Source: Halicephalobus mephisto
Lineage: Eukaryota > Nematoda > Chromadorea > Rhabditida > Panagrolaimidae
Assembly (NCBI GenBank): GCA_009193035.1
Contig: SWDT01000012.1
Coordinates: 248,001-312,000, forward strand
Length of the DNA stretch: 64,000 bases
Reading direction: 5' to 3'
The position numbers and the translations under genes were made by a program. Within the stretch, counting starts at the first letter, position 1, and each line of letters begins with the position of its first letter. The notes under the pieces are model-generated. The model was not told the DNA's origin. It searched no databases and was given only the letters and a program-made list of their open reading frames with translations. Below, one piece after another: positions 35,205 through 46,455 of this stretch.

Positions 35205-36718
35205 ATGCCTAGAAGTACCGAAAAATTATTGGTTTTCAAGAAAAATATCTTCATCGGAAAGCAATTCAAAACTGAATTTGATGGTGCTAAATACCCCCCA
35301 AACAAGAACGCAGAAACCTTTTCTTTAGAAAAAATTCCGAACGTAATCAAATCAGAGGTGATTAATTGGAGCAATATTAACGAGTCTCTTTCTCAATGCT
35401 TGAGTACTACGTCTAAAGATTTGTTAGAACTTTTCTTGTTCTATCCGAATGTTAAGAATATTTTGGACTTCTTTGTTCCGCATGTACCCAAATATGTTCT
35501 CGTACGGCTCGAAAAGACTTATCAGGTGCGTTCTTTAGGCAAACTGAACTCATTTTAAAGTTATTTTAGGGCCAGGTAGCAATTTATAACTCAGAACTTG
35601 AAAGAAGTACTGTAACAGGGGTCTACTTTGGAACGATTGCTCTCCTTCGAGTGATTCCTAAAAGTAATAATACGAATTTAAATCCACCTATGAATGCTAC
35701 GGAAGACGAGATAAAACGATACTTACTTAAACTTGGAGATGGCTGTTCAATTGAAACATTGATAAATTGGAAAGAAAGGAAAGTTCACCAAAATATGATT
35801 GAGGCAATCGATTATATAGAATCATTGCCAATATCATCTGACCAACCCATTCGATACGATCTTTCTACTGACAATAATACGAATAATCATAGTAACACTC
35901 AGATAAATCACAGCCAATTGCTAGTGGAACTTTTGAGGTTAGAATTTTGCAGAAAAGTTGCAAAATCCATTCTACAACGAATGGATTATTACCAAAACCA
36001 AAACTTGGTTACTCGAGTATCAAATCTTGGTGAAAATGAGCTCAGAGAAGAATTTAATGATTTGCTTCAATTATTTTCTCATCCAATCCACCCTATTTCC
36101 ATGTTGAAAAAGCTGTTTATAAGACTCACTGAACCCGAAGAACAGCTAAAAACCCTAGTTAAATATCGATATAAAGGAAATTACCAAGACCTAGAAGACT
36201 CGTCTCCGATTTATAACTTCTTCGAAAACATCGCGAGCACTCTCAACATCGAAATCATTGATGGGAAGCTCTTGAATGTCATCGACTCTAGTGATCGAAA
36301 AGAATCTGCCAAGGGTATCGACGGAGTTATCTTACGAAACAAAGCATGTCTTTCCAATGATTCCAAGTTAGTAGCGAATCTTGAAAACAAATACTTTTTG
36401 TCTATTTTTGATAATTATAATTCTCCGTTGCCAAAAGAAAAACTACTGTGCGTAAACGAAGGAAAATATTATCCCGGTGGATTGTTCACTCCCTCTTCAG
36501 TAACGAATAAGCAGGAACCCCAAAGTACAAAGCTTCTCCATTGTAAATGTAAATGCGGAGATACATCATTCAGATTGTGGATTTGTAAAAGATGCTTCTC
36601 AAGTGTCCGCAGTGCTGACAATCAGATGTTTTGTAACTGTGGAAGCAGCAGTAAGTACAATCTTCGATGCCTTAGTGATGACCACAAAAATCGTCTACGA
36701 CGGCTCCTCCATATCTAA
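35205..36718 (+). CDS. Cys-rich cassette protein without G domain, 489 aa (cassette 1, second gene)
   Basis: Two exons (35,205-35,525 and 35,570-36,718) with a 44-nt intron, phase 0. The product aligns with the N-terminal half of the 985-aa protein at 40.4-43.4 kb. Exon 1 is exactly 107 codons in both, with shared KKNIFIGKQFKTE and LELFLFYPN-type blocks. Next comes STVTGVYFGTIALLRVIPK, a helical middle, and a Cys-rich block at residues about 405-465 (LHCKCKCGDTSFRLWICKRC, CNCGSSSKYNLRCLSDDH) that could bind zinc. It stops 10 residues after that block, exactly where the paralogue continues into a G domain. The frame is fully open, so it may still be functional. The family is not recognised. 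Confidence 0.8.
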
Positions 36719-37059
36719 GGGATTTCATAGTAAATTTCACTCAGTAATACCTACATTATTACATCAAGACTTCTAGGATGTATAGTCTCAGAAGCTTAAT
36801 GGATTAAAGAAAGCAATATTAATTTATTTTGACTTGATTCCGAGTGATTAAACCAAGTATTAAACATGATGGGCTACTTTATAATGTTGACAATTATTGA
36901 GAATATTTCTTTACTTTTTCTTATGTTTTTTGCATATTTAACGCCTTTAATACACTGGAAAGTGCGATAATTGTTTATTCCTTAATTTAAAAAGCTTACT
37001 ATTTAAAACTAAATAATAAAAGATAATTAATTATATAATTGGAGGGTTAAATGTTAACG

Positions 37060-37404
37060 TTAAGTTTGTCTTCTTTTTCTTGAGCGTTTGTCTCGTCTAT
37101 CGCAGGGCCCGCTTTACAATATCAAACGATACAATTACAAATACAAGATACTAGGAAACTAAACACCTAATTCCTTGCGCCATCGTAGCGTGATATCCAC
37201 TGATGCGACATTCTCTCTGTTGACCGGCTTGTTGCAGGAGCCTGTCGTCTGGACTGATCCGAGATTCTTCGATTGGTTGTGAGAGGTTCTCCTCGGTGGC
37301 TGGGTTGTCCACGTTTGGAAACATCCAGTGCCTTCGACTAGGAATCGAACCTGAGTCTCGTAACTTTCCAGCTACGTATACTAACCACCATACTACCGAA
37401 GGCA
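37060..37404 (-). repeat. tRNA-derived SINE-like element
   Basis: On the minus strand a tRNA-like head spans about 37,404-37,329. The acceptor arms CCTTCGG / TCGAAGG pair. There is a D-arm (GTAGTATGGTGGTTAGTAT), an anticodon stem CGTAG/TTACG with loop CTGGAAA, and a B-box GGTTCGATTCC. A unique body of about 200 bp and a T-rich tail with TTGTA-type units (TTGTATTTGTAATTGTATCG) follow. Head, body and tail in this order are typical of a pol III SINE. The head is closest to a tRNA-Asp-like fold, but the anticodon position reads GGA. A fortuitous 84-codon frame over it is not a gene. Confidence 0.7.
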
Positions 37405-38580
37405 TTACGTTAATTTTATATTACTTTTTTATTGAATGGTTATTTTTCCGTATTCTCAGTCGAATAATTACTCCTTTTTATGACAGATTATTGCCTTATC
37501 AATTTTCATCCACGTCAATGTGGACTTTATTCAATACTCATTTGAGAGTGATGAAATATTTACAAAATAAATTTACAAATGAATGATAGAAGATATATCG
37601 AAGGATTTTATAAAATTAAAATTTCCTAAAACAATCCTGCATCTGTAAAAAGTGAGAGGCTTCAAAGCTAGCTGTAATGAGATATATTATTCGATTTATT
37701 ACTATCGGACAAGATGGCAAATAAAATCAGGTTGTTACGGAATTTACAGTAGATTTTGAAAGAAGAATATGAGCTTCTAGTCAAGTACATGAATTTGTTA
37801 TTTAAACAAAGATAAAAAAGCTATTTAACATTTGTGAATGTACTGCATATTGAATAATATTATTTTTTAAAATTTAAAATAGTATTACTATAACATTGTC
37901 TTGGCAAGAGGTTCTAGTATTGTTTAAGATTTTTCCGAATCTTAATTTCAGATCGTTCCTAAGATTTTTACTACTTCTTGGAAAATTCTGGAAATTTCAA
38001 TGAAATTTTGGAAACTTGTACATAAGAATAGAGAATTATAGTCTTATGAAAAAGAATTATTGAAGAAAATAATGCGGATCTAGCAAAAATTGATTATTTT
38101 TCAAAGATTAAACATGAACAATTATTAGACAATTAACTTTTATCTTGTTGTTATAAAATGTAAGAACTTAATTAGAGATATAAAGTAATGGATAGTAAAA
38201 AATTACTCTTAAATTGTAAACAAATACTATTCTATTAAGATTCCAAATATTCTCATTCAATATAATGCAATTTTTATTGTAATTTCATAAGGTTAAATTT
38301 TTTTTTTATAATTGATATTATATTTATAAAATTTTTAAAAATTTACTTACTAATTAAATAACAAAGAATCGGTCCATAAAGTATAAGCAATATTTAGTAA
38401 ATAAGATTTAAATCATGAAATATTTTGATTCATAAGGATTATTAGTTTCATGAGTTTTATCAATTATGTTATAAAGAATGAATTTGCTTCATTAACATTT
38501 CTTAAAAATTTTTGTCGATCTTTTCCTTATTACGTGAAAAAATAAATATGTATATTATTCTTTTTGAGTACTAAAATTAA

Positions 38581-38587
38581 TTTTCAG
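38581..38587 (+). promoter_or_regulatory. Splice acceptor just before the GTPase ATG
   Basis: TTTTCAG ends five bases before the start codon. It is either a spliced-leader site or the end of a leader intron. Confidence 0.55.
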
Positions 38588-38592
38588 TAAGA

Positions 38593-40317
38593 ATGGAGAA
38601 CGAATTTAATATCCTAATGTTAGGTCAAAGTGGTGTCGGCAAGACGACCATGATCAATTTTCTTGTCAACTTTTGTACTTTTCCTTCATTTGACGATGCC
38701 ATAGGAAAATGTCCTAAATTTCTAATCCCCTGTTCTTTTACCGTCTACACAAAGGGAATGGAATCTCATATAGTGAAATTGGGAAATCCTGATAAAAATG
38801 AAGATTTTAGTGATGAAACTCGCTCTTGTACCCAAAACCCGAGGGTTTACAAAATTAACCATTCTGATTTCGTCTTGAATATTATTGATGTCCCAGGGAT
38901 TGGAGATACTCGAGGGAGCAAAATGGACAGCCACAACATAAAAGCTATATTAGATACTGTAGCTCTGTTTGATCAACTTCATGGCATTTGTATTCTATTA
39001 AATTCTAATGCAAAGAAGCTAGACACAATGTATGCTTATTGTATGAACGAACTGTTGATGCATCTACATCGAGATGCGGTTCCAAATATCTTATTTGTTT
39101 TTACCCATGCCGCAACAACTTCTTTTAATCCTGGATCAGCCAATCAGGTATTGACTAAATATTTGAAGGAATTAGAGAAGACAAAAGGAATAAAAGTCGA
39201 GAATAATTGTGAAAACACTTTCTGTATCGAATCAGAGGCCTTCAGGTATCTTTGTGCCTACAATCAAGTTCCAGGATTTCAAAACATGAGTTCTCATCAA
39301 CATCAGGACTCATGGAATCAGTCCCTCGAAGCCTTCAAGGGCATGTATGAAAGAATTAAAAATATCGATCCTCACAAAACTATCGGAACAATTTCAATCA
39401 ATGAAGCTAGGGCAATAATTATATGTCTAATCCAGCCCTTAGCTGCAGTAAATGCTTTAATTCAAGATAATTATGTTTACTTTGAAAAAAATACAGATGC
39501 TGTCATTCAAAAATTGCTCAATAATATTTCCATAAATGAATACAACATTGAAGCAAAGAAGATTCAGTATCCCAAAACTGTATGTGCTGATTCGAAATGT
39601 ATTTCTGCAGAGAAATCAACAGACGGAAGAGTTTTCACTGTATACAAACAAGTATGCCATAGTAAATGTCATCGAAAAAACGTTCCTCTGGAGCATTTCC
39701 CTGAACCTGGACTCAGAAAGTGTGCTGCTATGCGTAATGAAATTTGTAGAAAATGCGGATGTTCATATAAGAAGCACATGCATATGAAATACGAACAAAA
39801 CAAAATCGTCCAAAAGAGTAAAATTAACGATGATTTTCTCAAGTTTGGAAAAAATAACAAAAATACAGCTTTAGATTTTATCAAAAATCATAAAGACAAA
39901 CTTTTGAAAGAACAAAAAATCATATCCGACTCAATGATTAAATTTGGATACTTTTTAAAGAAAAATTCCATTCTTGATTACAACAACATGTACGAAGAAT
40001 ATATGAATGCAGAAATCGAGAAGGAGAAGACAGCTGTGGCTTCAGGAAAGGATAATACGACGTTGAATATGCTGAAACAGGATTTGAAAGATTATATTGA
40101 AAAAAGAAAGAAAATAGAAGCCATTATGGGAACCGCCGAAGATGATGTTCAAATAGGAACTACCGATATCCCGTTATTGAAAGACAAATTGTTTAATCTT
40201 GAACTTTATGGAGACAAAATTAGAGAACTCTATATGATGCACACAACAGAAAATTTGAGAATATTTCAGGAAAATGATGGCGTAAAAATTCAAGTAGATA
40301 TCAATCCATTTAATTAA
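38593..40317 (+). CDS. P-loop GTPase with Cys/His-rich middle, 574 aa (cassette 2, first gene)
   Basis: A single-exon gene. The G domain is at residues about 1-270: P-loop GQSGVGKTT at 11-19 and G3 DVPGIGDTRG at about 98-107. Where G4 is expected there is FVFTHAATTSFNPG rather than NKxD, a trait of atypical AIG1/septin-like GTPases. Residues about 325-395 hold regularly spaced Cys and His (VCADSKC, VCHSKCH, CRKCGCSYKKHMH), a likely zinc-binding module. Residues 400-560 are helical and charged (EKRKKIEAIMGT), probably coiled coil. No signal peptide or membrane segment is seen, so it is inferred to be cytosolic. It lies 116 nt before the next gene. I know such G domain plus Cys/His-rich proteins only as uncharacterised eukaryotic families. 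Confidence 0.85.
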   Translation: MENEFNILMLGQSGVGKTTMINFLVNFCTFPSFDDAIGKCPKFLIPCSFTVYTKGMESHIVKLGNPDKNEDFSDETRSCTQNPRVYKINHSDFVLNIIDVPGIGDTRGSKMDSHNIKAILDTVALFDQLHGICILLNSNAKKLDTMYAYCMNELLMHLHRDAVPNILFVFTHAATTSFNPGSANQVLTKYLKELEKTKGIKVENNCENTFCIESEAFRYLCAYNQVPGFQNMSSHQHQDSWNQSLEAFKGMYERIKNIDPHKTIGTISINEARAIIICLIQPLAAVNALIQDNYVYFEKNTDAVIQKLLNNISINEYNIEAKKIQYPKTVCADSKCISAEKSTDGRVFTVYKQVCHSKCHRKNVPLEHFPEPGLRKCAAMRNEICRKCGCSYKKHMHMKYEQNKIVQKSKINDDFLKFGKNNKNTALDFIKNHKDKLLKEQKIISDSMIKFGYFLKKNSILDYNNMYEEYMNAEIEKEKTAVASGKDNTTLNMLKQDLKDYIEKRKKIEAIMGTAEDDVQIGTTDIPLLKDKLFNLELYGDKIRELYMMHTTENLRIFQENDGVKIQVDINPFN

Positions 40318-40420
40318 CTGTGATTAAAATTATTGTAAAGATTGATTATTGGAATTATGAAGATTATTTTATAGCGTTCTTACGCAGAATTATGTTTTAA
40401 ATAATGTTTTATTTTAATTT

Positions 40421-40430
40421 TATATTTTAG
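40421..40430 (+). promoter_or_regulatory. Splice acceptor between the two cassette-2 genes
   Basis: TATATTTTAG ends three bases before the start codon of the 985-aa protein. With the 116-nt gap after the upstream stop, this looks like an operon-internal trans-splice site. Confidence 0.6.
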
Positions 40431-40433
40431 ATA

Positions 40434-43400
40434 ATGTCTGATCTTACTAAAAGACAACTTGTTTTCAATAACAATGTCTTCATTGGCAAATTGTTTAAAA
40501 CAGAATCTGGTGAATACGAGGATCCTCCAGCTGTTGATTTTGTTGCCAAGTTCTCAAAAGAGGAGATGAATATAACATATTCCAAAATAATCAAATTGAA
40601 AGAAATTGGCAAACATCTTTGTTCTTGTTTGGATACTACACCTCAAGAATTGCTCAAACTTCTTTTGTTTCATCCCGATTCCGAGGATATTTTGGATTTT
40701 CTCGCTCCTATTGTTCCTGAGTATATCCTTGAACGATTTGAAGATATCCATTTGGTAAGTTTTTAAATAAACCTACTATTTTATCATAAACAAATTCAAG
40801 AAACAAACAATGATGCATTCATGCACCAATAACAAAAATACTGTAACTGGAATTTACTTAGGAACAATTGCTCTTCTTCGAATGATTCCTAAGAAAGAGG
40901 AGATAGATGTTGTTTCATTTTATCGTGTTATGAAAGATAAACGAACTTCAGAAATATGTAAACTCCAAAAAGATTTTTTTATTGAGACAATGGTTAACTG
41001 GAATGAAAGAAAGGTTCACGACACTATGGAAGCAGCAATGGAATATATCAAATCTATTCAAACAAAATTACCGTATCAAACTATTCGATGTGAGCTTCAA
41101 AAGGATTCTTATTCTAACTCCAATAAGGATCCAGTAAATTCTGCTAATAAGCATAGTGCTCTTCAAAAGTTTCATACAAAAATTCTTAGGGAATTCTTGC
41201 AGTTGGAATTCTGCAATAAAATTGCAAATTATTTCCTTCGAAAAATGGACCATTTTCAAGAGTTCCATGAATCAAAATACAACCTCAAATTCGATAAAGA
41301 AGAGGTTAAGAAGGAAATTTTAGAATTAATTACAATATTCTCTAATCCAGTTAAAACCATTCCTAAACTCAAATCTGATCTTCTGAAGTTCACAGCTGCA
41401 AGAAAAAAGATTAAAAAATATTTTCAATATTGGTATCAAGAAAGATACGTTGAAGCATTAGATGTGTCTCCAATTTGTGATTTTTTTGAACAAATATCTA
41501 ACACTTTAGATATCAGAATTGTCAATGGAGTAGCTGTAAATATCATTACCTCCAAAAGTCGAGAAGAATATGCTAAGACAATTTACGGATTTATTCTACG
41601 AGATAAAAAGAGTTTTTCTTTTTTCTCGCAGTTTATAACTGAATGTCAAAATAACTACTTTTTCTCTGTTTTTGAGAATTATGATTCTGTTCTTTTAGCA
41701 GAAGAAAAACTAATATTCATAGGCAAGACAAACCGTTTCTATTGTGGATTCTTTAGTTCTTCAGAATGCAAACAGTTGCAACGTGGAAAGGCAAAATTGT
41801 TATACTGTCAATGTATATGTAAGGAAGAATCATACAGATTATGGATTTGTCAGGACTGTTTTTTGTTTACCCATAATTTCAATGGTCATATATTCTGTCA
41901 TTGTGGAAGTACCAATAGATACAGTCTTCAATGTTTCAATGATAAGCATGGGAGTCGAATGGAAAAAAATTGCTCTTCAAAATGGAGAAATAGTTATTCT
42001 AACACACATTCTTTGGCTTCTGAATCACATTATAAAAATGACTCTGGAAATCATTATAGATCATCTAGCAATCATCGTAATGCATCAGTTAACACTCATG
42101 AACATTCAAAAACATCTTCCAAAAAAGTAGTTAAACCACTTCCAAAGGATCTTATCAAGCTTCAGCTTTCTGAAACAATTCCATATCCACCGAAAAATCT
42201 AAATGATGAATCTATCAATGTTCTCGTTATAGGTCAAAGTGGAGTTGGAAAATCCACTCTCCTGAATGCTTTCAAGAATTACCTGGCTTTTGAAACAGGT
42301 CAACAAGCTTTGAATGGACAACTAGAGTATATTATTCCTTGTAAATTTTCTGTTTACGCCAGAGACGGAGAAAAGATTATTTCTATCGGAGAAGATGATC
42401 AAAACGAACTTCTTACTGATGACAATACGTCTTCTACAACTCAGAATTGTAAAACTCATCATTTCTGTTACAATGGGAAAAAGATAAATTTCATCGACAC
42501 TCCAGGGCTAAAAGATACTAGAGGTTCTAATCAAGATATCCTGAATTTAGAAAAGATTTGCCAAGCTATTTTATCCATCAATAATTTGCATGCTATCTGT
42601 CTTGTCTTGACTCCGAACGACAGTAAACTAGATGTTCTTACAGAAAATGCTATCATGAACCTTCTTTCGCTATTTCCTAAGTATTCCTTAAAAAATTTAT
42701 TTATTTTAATGACCTGTACTAGAGAAACTTTCTATAATCCAGGAAATACTCTTAACTCCTTAAAAGTATTATTTGAGAAATTAAAAATAACCAGAGAAAT
42801 TTCTATTCCCGAATTCGATGAGAATAATGTTTATTGTTTCGATAATGAATGTTTCCTCTATCTTTGTGCTCATAAGAAGCAAATCAAGTACACCACCGCT
42901 ACATTGGAACAGTTTGAAACAAGTTGGACGACTTCAAAAATAGCTACAACCAGATTCATTACTAGACTCCTGACTATCGAACCTATGAAAACAGATAAAA
43001 TTGGATTCTTATTAAATCTACGATATGTCTTGAACGAACAACACGAACTTCTAGTCAATTATATGAGTTCACTATCCAAAAAGAAATCAGAAGCACTACT
43101 TTATATTTATCAATATATTTCTGAAGTTTTGAATAATTGGGAAATTTCTCCATTTGCTGCAGTTCATCTGAGATGGTTTAAAGAAAATGGATATTATAAA
43201 CAGATGATAATCAATAATCAGGATACTATTGATACACAATTTGTTCTCATAGTCACGTATGTTACACATATTCAAAAGATGTTCAAATTACAACTTCCAA
43301 AGATGCACTACTGTGAGAATTATGCTAGATATATTGGCATTCTACGTGTTGACGCAATCAAAGATGGCAGCAGTGGAGAACAGCACATAAATCATCAACG

Positions 43401-43437
43401 CATAGAAAATAAGCAGACCTCTTCGTTTCATTATTAA
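40434..43437 (+). CDS. Fusion protein: novel N-terminal region, Cys-rich module and G domain, 985 aa (cassette 2, second gene)
   Basis: Exon 1 is 40,434-40,754 (107 codons) and exon 2 is 40,801-43,437; the 46-nt intron ends TTCAAG. The N-terminal part (IFIGK-type motif as VFIGKLFKTE, then TVTGIYLGTIALLRMIPK) and a helical middle have no family I recognise. Residues about 438-490 hold a Cys-rich block (LYCQCICKEESYRLWICQDC, CHCGSTNRYSLQC). A Ser/His/Asn-rich linker follows (about 495-560). The C-terminal G domain has P-loop GQSGVGKST at about 585 and G3 DTPGLKDTRG at about 672. LMTCTRETFYNPG stands where NKxD is expected. The C terminus is helical. The G domain is related to, but distinct from, that of the upstream gene. 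Confidence 0.83.
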
Positions 43438-44913
43438 TGTGCTTGATTCGCGTTAATGTTTATCGTAATTTTATAATGCTTTAAGTAATCGTAATGTATT
43501 ATGTCTTATATATTTTGTATTGTGTATTACATCTTATGTATTATGTCTTATATCTTGCTTTATTGCGATTGTTATAATTATCACTTTCTTGGTTTAATTA
43601 CCCAAGTTTGAAGGCAATAAAATGGCCGATATAAATCAGTAGTAAGTCTTACTACGTTTAATACCTTAACCATCTAATAAACTAATTGTTAAAAAATTAT
43701 ACTATTATTTTAGTAAATTAATAAAAATATAAAATGACACATGAAATGAAATTTGATGGAAACAAAATCTTCAAATAAATACTGAATGTTTAAGCAATAT
43801 ATAAATGACTGGTTTTTGCTAGTTTACTAAAGTTTTATTAAATTCCAAAAATTCAACTTTTATAAGCAGTCGTCTTGTGAATATTTTTATAATTAAAAAA
43901 ACTCATTTCTATAGAAACTTTTTTTCGTCTTACAATTTGCTAGTTATTCTGTAAATAAAAATAACATTATTACATATGAAATTAGTGATTTCGATTTAGA
44001 TGTGATTATTTTCATTTCCTATATTTTAGCCTTTTTTCAGAAGCTGAATCAACAGGCTCGAATCCAAATAATACAAATAATTCAGAATTGATAGCACTCC
44101 ACAGACCAGAGGTTGATGAACACATAGTCCCAACGGTATTATTATCCAAATCCAATTATGAAAATAAACATTATTTAAAAATTTTCATTAGTTTTATACT
44201 TCGAAACATCAATTATAAATCACTCACCTGATGTGGTAACAGTCATCTTGGTTGTTAGATGAGAAATAAATACAAATGTTGAATTAGAAGAGTTTTTTCT
44301 AAAGTTTAATCTATATTAAACCTTTTCTAACAATTTAATGTTTCGGACGCAAATGGATTACATCAATCTCTCAACTCGCTCTTTCAACCATAGATGGAAC
44401 AATTAGACCAAATTTTCTCTTACGTTTTCGACACTTTAGACCAATTGTCCTCGATCTCTTCTATGACCTCAGAGAAATAAAATAAAATAAATTTCAAGGA
44501 TAGAACATTGAATAAAAATATGCTTCTCAATTATTGTAATTGGATGAAACAGTTTTAAAATTTTTTACTGCATTTTGAAAGTTTTCACAGAAGTATATAA
44601 TTATAAAACTTTTTATAGAATTCTAGAAAGCTTCAAAAAATTCTATAAAATTCGAAAAATTTCAGAAATCTATTAGATTTTCTCATTTTTTTAAAATTTA
44701 TATTTTATTCTTGAAGATTCTTTCCTAATAAACCCCAAAGAGGATCAAGAAGTGGGAGTTTTTACTCTTAAAAATTATTAGCTACATGTTTGATTTAATG
44801 GTTATTACTTTTTTATTGTTTTTATTACGTTTTTATGCATAAAACAATAAAATAACTACCCCGAAGTAATAAAACGAAATCCCCCAAGTTTATCGAAAAA
44901 ACTTTACTACTAG

Positions 44914-44927
44914 GTCTCCATGGAAAC
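44914..44927 (+). promoter_or_regulatory. X-box (RFX/DAF-19-type site)
   Basis: GTCTCCATGGAAAC fits the 14-bp consensus GTHNYYATRRNAAC at every position. In nematodes such sites mark promoters of ciliary genes. Candidate leader exons follow (donor GTAAGT at about 44,995; a short exon ending at 45,058 before GTGAGT), but the next plus-strand coding exon is 4.8 kb away (OST-alpha). Confidence 0.45.
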
Positions 44928-46129
44928 TCTGAATTTTTGTTACTCTCTTTCGTTCGTCGCCATTGTCAAAAGTCCCAAACTTTCGTAAGTTTTAACATAT
45001 TTGATTTTTGCCGAAATGTCAAGCGCCCTTTAGTACATCCAAATACAGTAAGTCCAGGTGAGTATTTTTATATGAAATTAATTATTAAAATTCAATTTTC
45101 TACCTTGACTTGAACCTTGGAAAAATAAAGTTCCTCGATTTGATTTATATTTATTTTATGACTCATTTTTCATTAAAATTAGTCGTTTTTCATTGATTTT
45201 TGATCAGTATGTATTTCAATATTTATTTTTATTTTTTACACATTATTGGTCGAATTAGTTTTTCCTTTTTTACTCGGACTCATTGGTGAAGTTCATTTTC
45301 GATCAATTTAAGTGGCCGATGGGACATTTTTGTCAACATTTCCGCCTTGTCCAAAAAATAAGTTTTTCTCGAAATGGATTGTCCAATTTTTGTCAAGGAT
45401 AAACTCGGATTAGAGCAAGTTTTGCTCTTGATCTTTTTTGAAAAAGTCTAATCTGAAATTATGTCACTTAATCTCCCTTGTAAATTATCCATTGAAATTT
45501 GAGTAACGAATCTGGACCAGTTTTTCCATTTTTGATTTTTTCGAAAAAGAACAATGTGAATTTTCTGAATAAACTTATTGGAGGCCAGTTTTCGAAATAC
45601 CCTCAATTTTCTATAATTATTGTTTGAGCAGCAGTCCTTCGAGTGAATCGTTGGATCAAGTTCAACGTGAATTTGGGATTTATCCAAATCGATAAGAAGT
45701 GGTTTTTGGGTTTTAATTTTTATTATTAACAAAGCAGCTTTTCTTTCTTTCCTGTTTTTAAATAAAATTAAATAATACAGTATGACGTTTTATGAGTTCT
45801 TAGAATCTATTGGATTATTTTGTTACTCAAAAAATGTAAAATATCGAATTTCAGTCGTAATTGAAAAATTATAGAAATTCACATTCAAAAAGTTATTTAA
45901 ATTTTTACAGCATTTCAACTTTCTTTGAAATTGTAAAATTGTAGAATTTTTTAAATTTAGGTTTTTTTAATTTTTTTTAATTTTTTCTAAATTAGAAAAT
46001 TTCAGAAATTTATGTCTGGATTATTTTCGATGATTTTCTAACAGATGTTTATATTTTTTAATTCCAATATGACTGTAGTTTTTTACAATTGATAACTTTG
46101 AAACTTAAAAAAATGTGAACTCAAAACCG

Positions 46130-46455
46130 AAATTTAATCTCAACTGGAAAAGTTTAAAATTCCTTGTTGGTAAATTTTTTTGAAATTTTGTAATAAAGAA
46201 TTTTGTTTTTTAAATAACATATTTTATCTGTTGGGTTTTCTAGAGCATTGAAAACTACGTAAACACTAATTTTTTAATTTTTTGATTTCAACTGGAAAGT
46301 CCGAAAATTCGTGTTGAGACAATTTCTAACTTTATAGTAATGTAATTTTTAAAATTTATTAAATAATAATTTTAGAAATTATAGAATCACATAAGTTATT
46401 TTTTAATTTTCTGATCTCAACTGGAAAGTTCGAAAATTCGTGTTGAGACAATGTT
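46130..46455 (+). repeat. Three-copy dispersed direct repeat
   Basis: TCAACTGGAAAGTYCGAAAA followed by TTCGTGTTGAGACAAT occurs at about 46,287 and 46,416, with a diverged copy at about 46,138. Spacing is roughly 130-150 bp. Confidence 0.6.

Larger units (their letters stand above)
36719..38592. other. Spacer between GTPase cassettes with SINE insertion
   Basis: Holds a tRNA-headed SINE-like element at 37,060-37,404. The rest is AT-rich, with a patch of HSE-like TTCNNGAA repeats at 37,960-38,030. The 80 bp before 38,593 should include the leader of the cassette-2 GTPase. Confidence 0.6.

Noticed and set aside
37331..37402. Functional tRNA gene
   Set aside because: The anticodon position reads GGA (Ser) without the long variable arm of tRNA-Ser, the T-stem has a mismatch, and a SINE-like body follows directly.
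37151..37405. 84-codon minus-strand open frame
   Set aside because: It overlaps the tRNA-like head and body of the SINE-like element; the first codons are simply the tRNA region read as protein.
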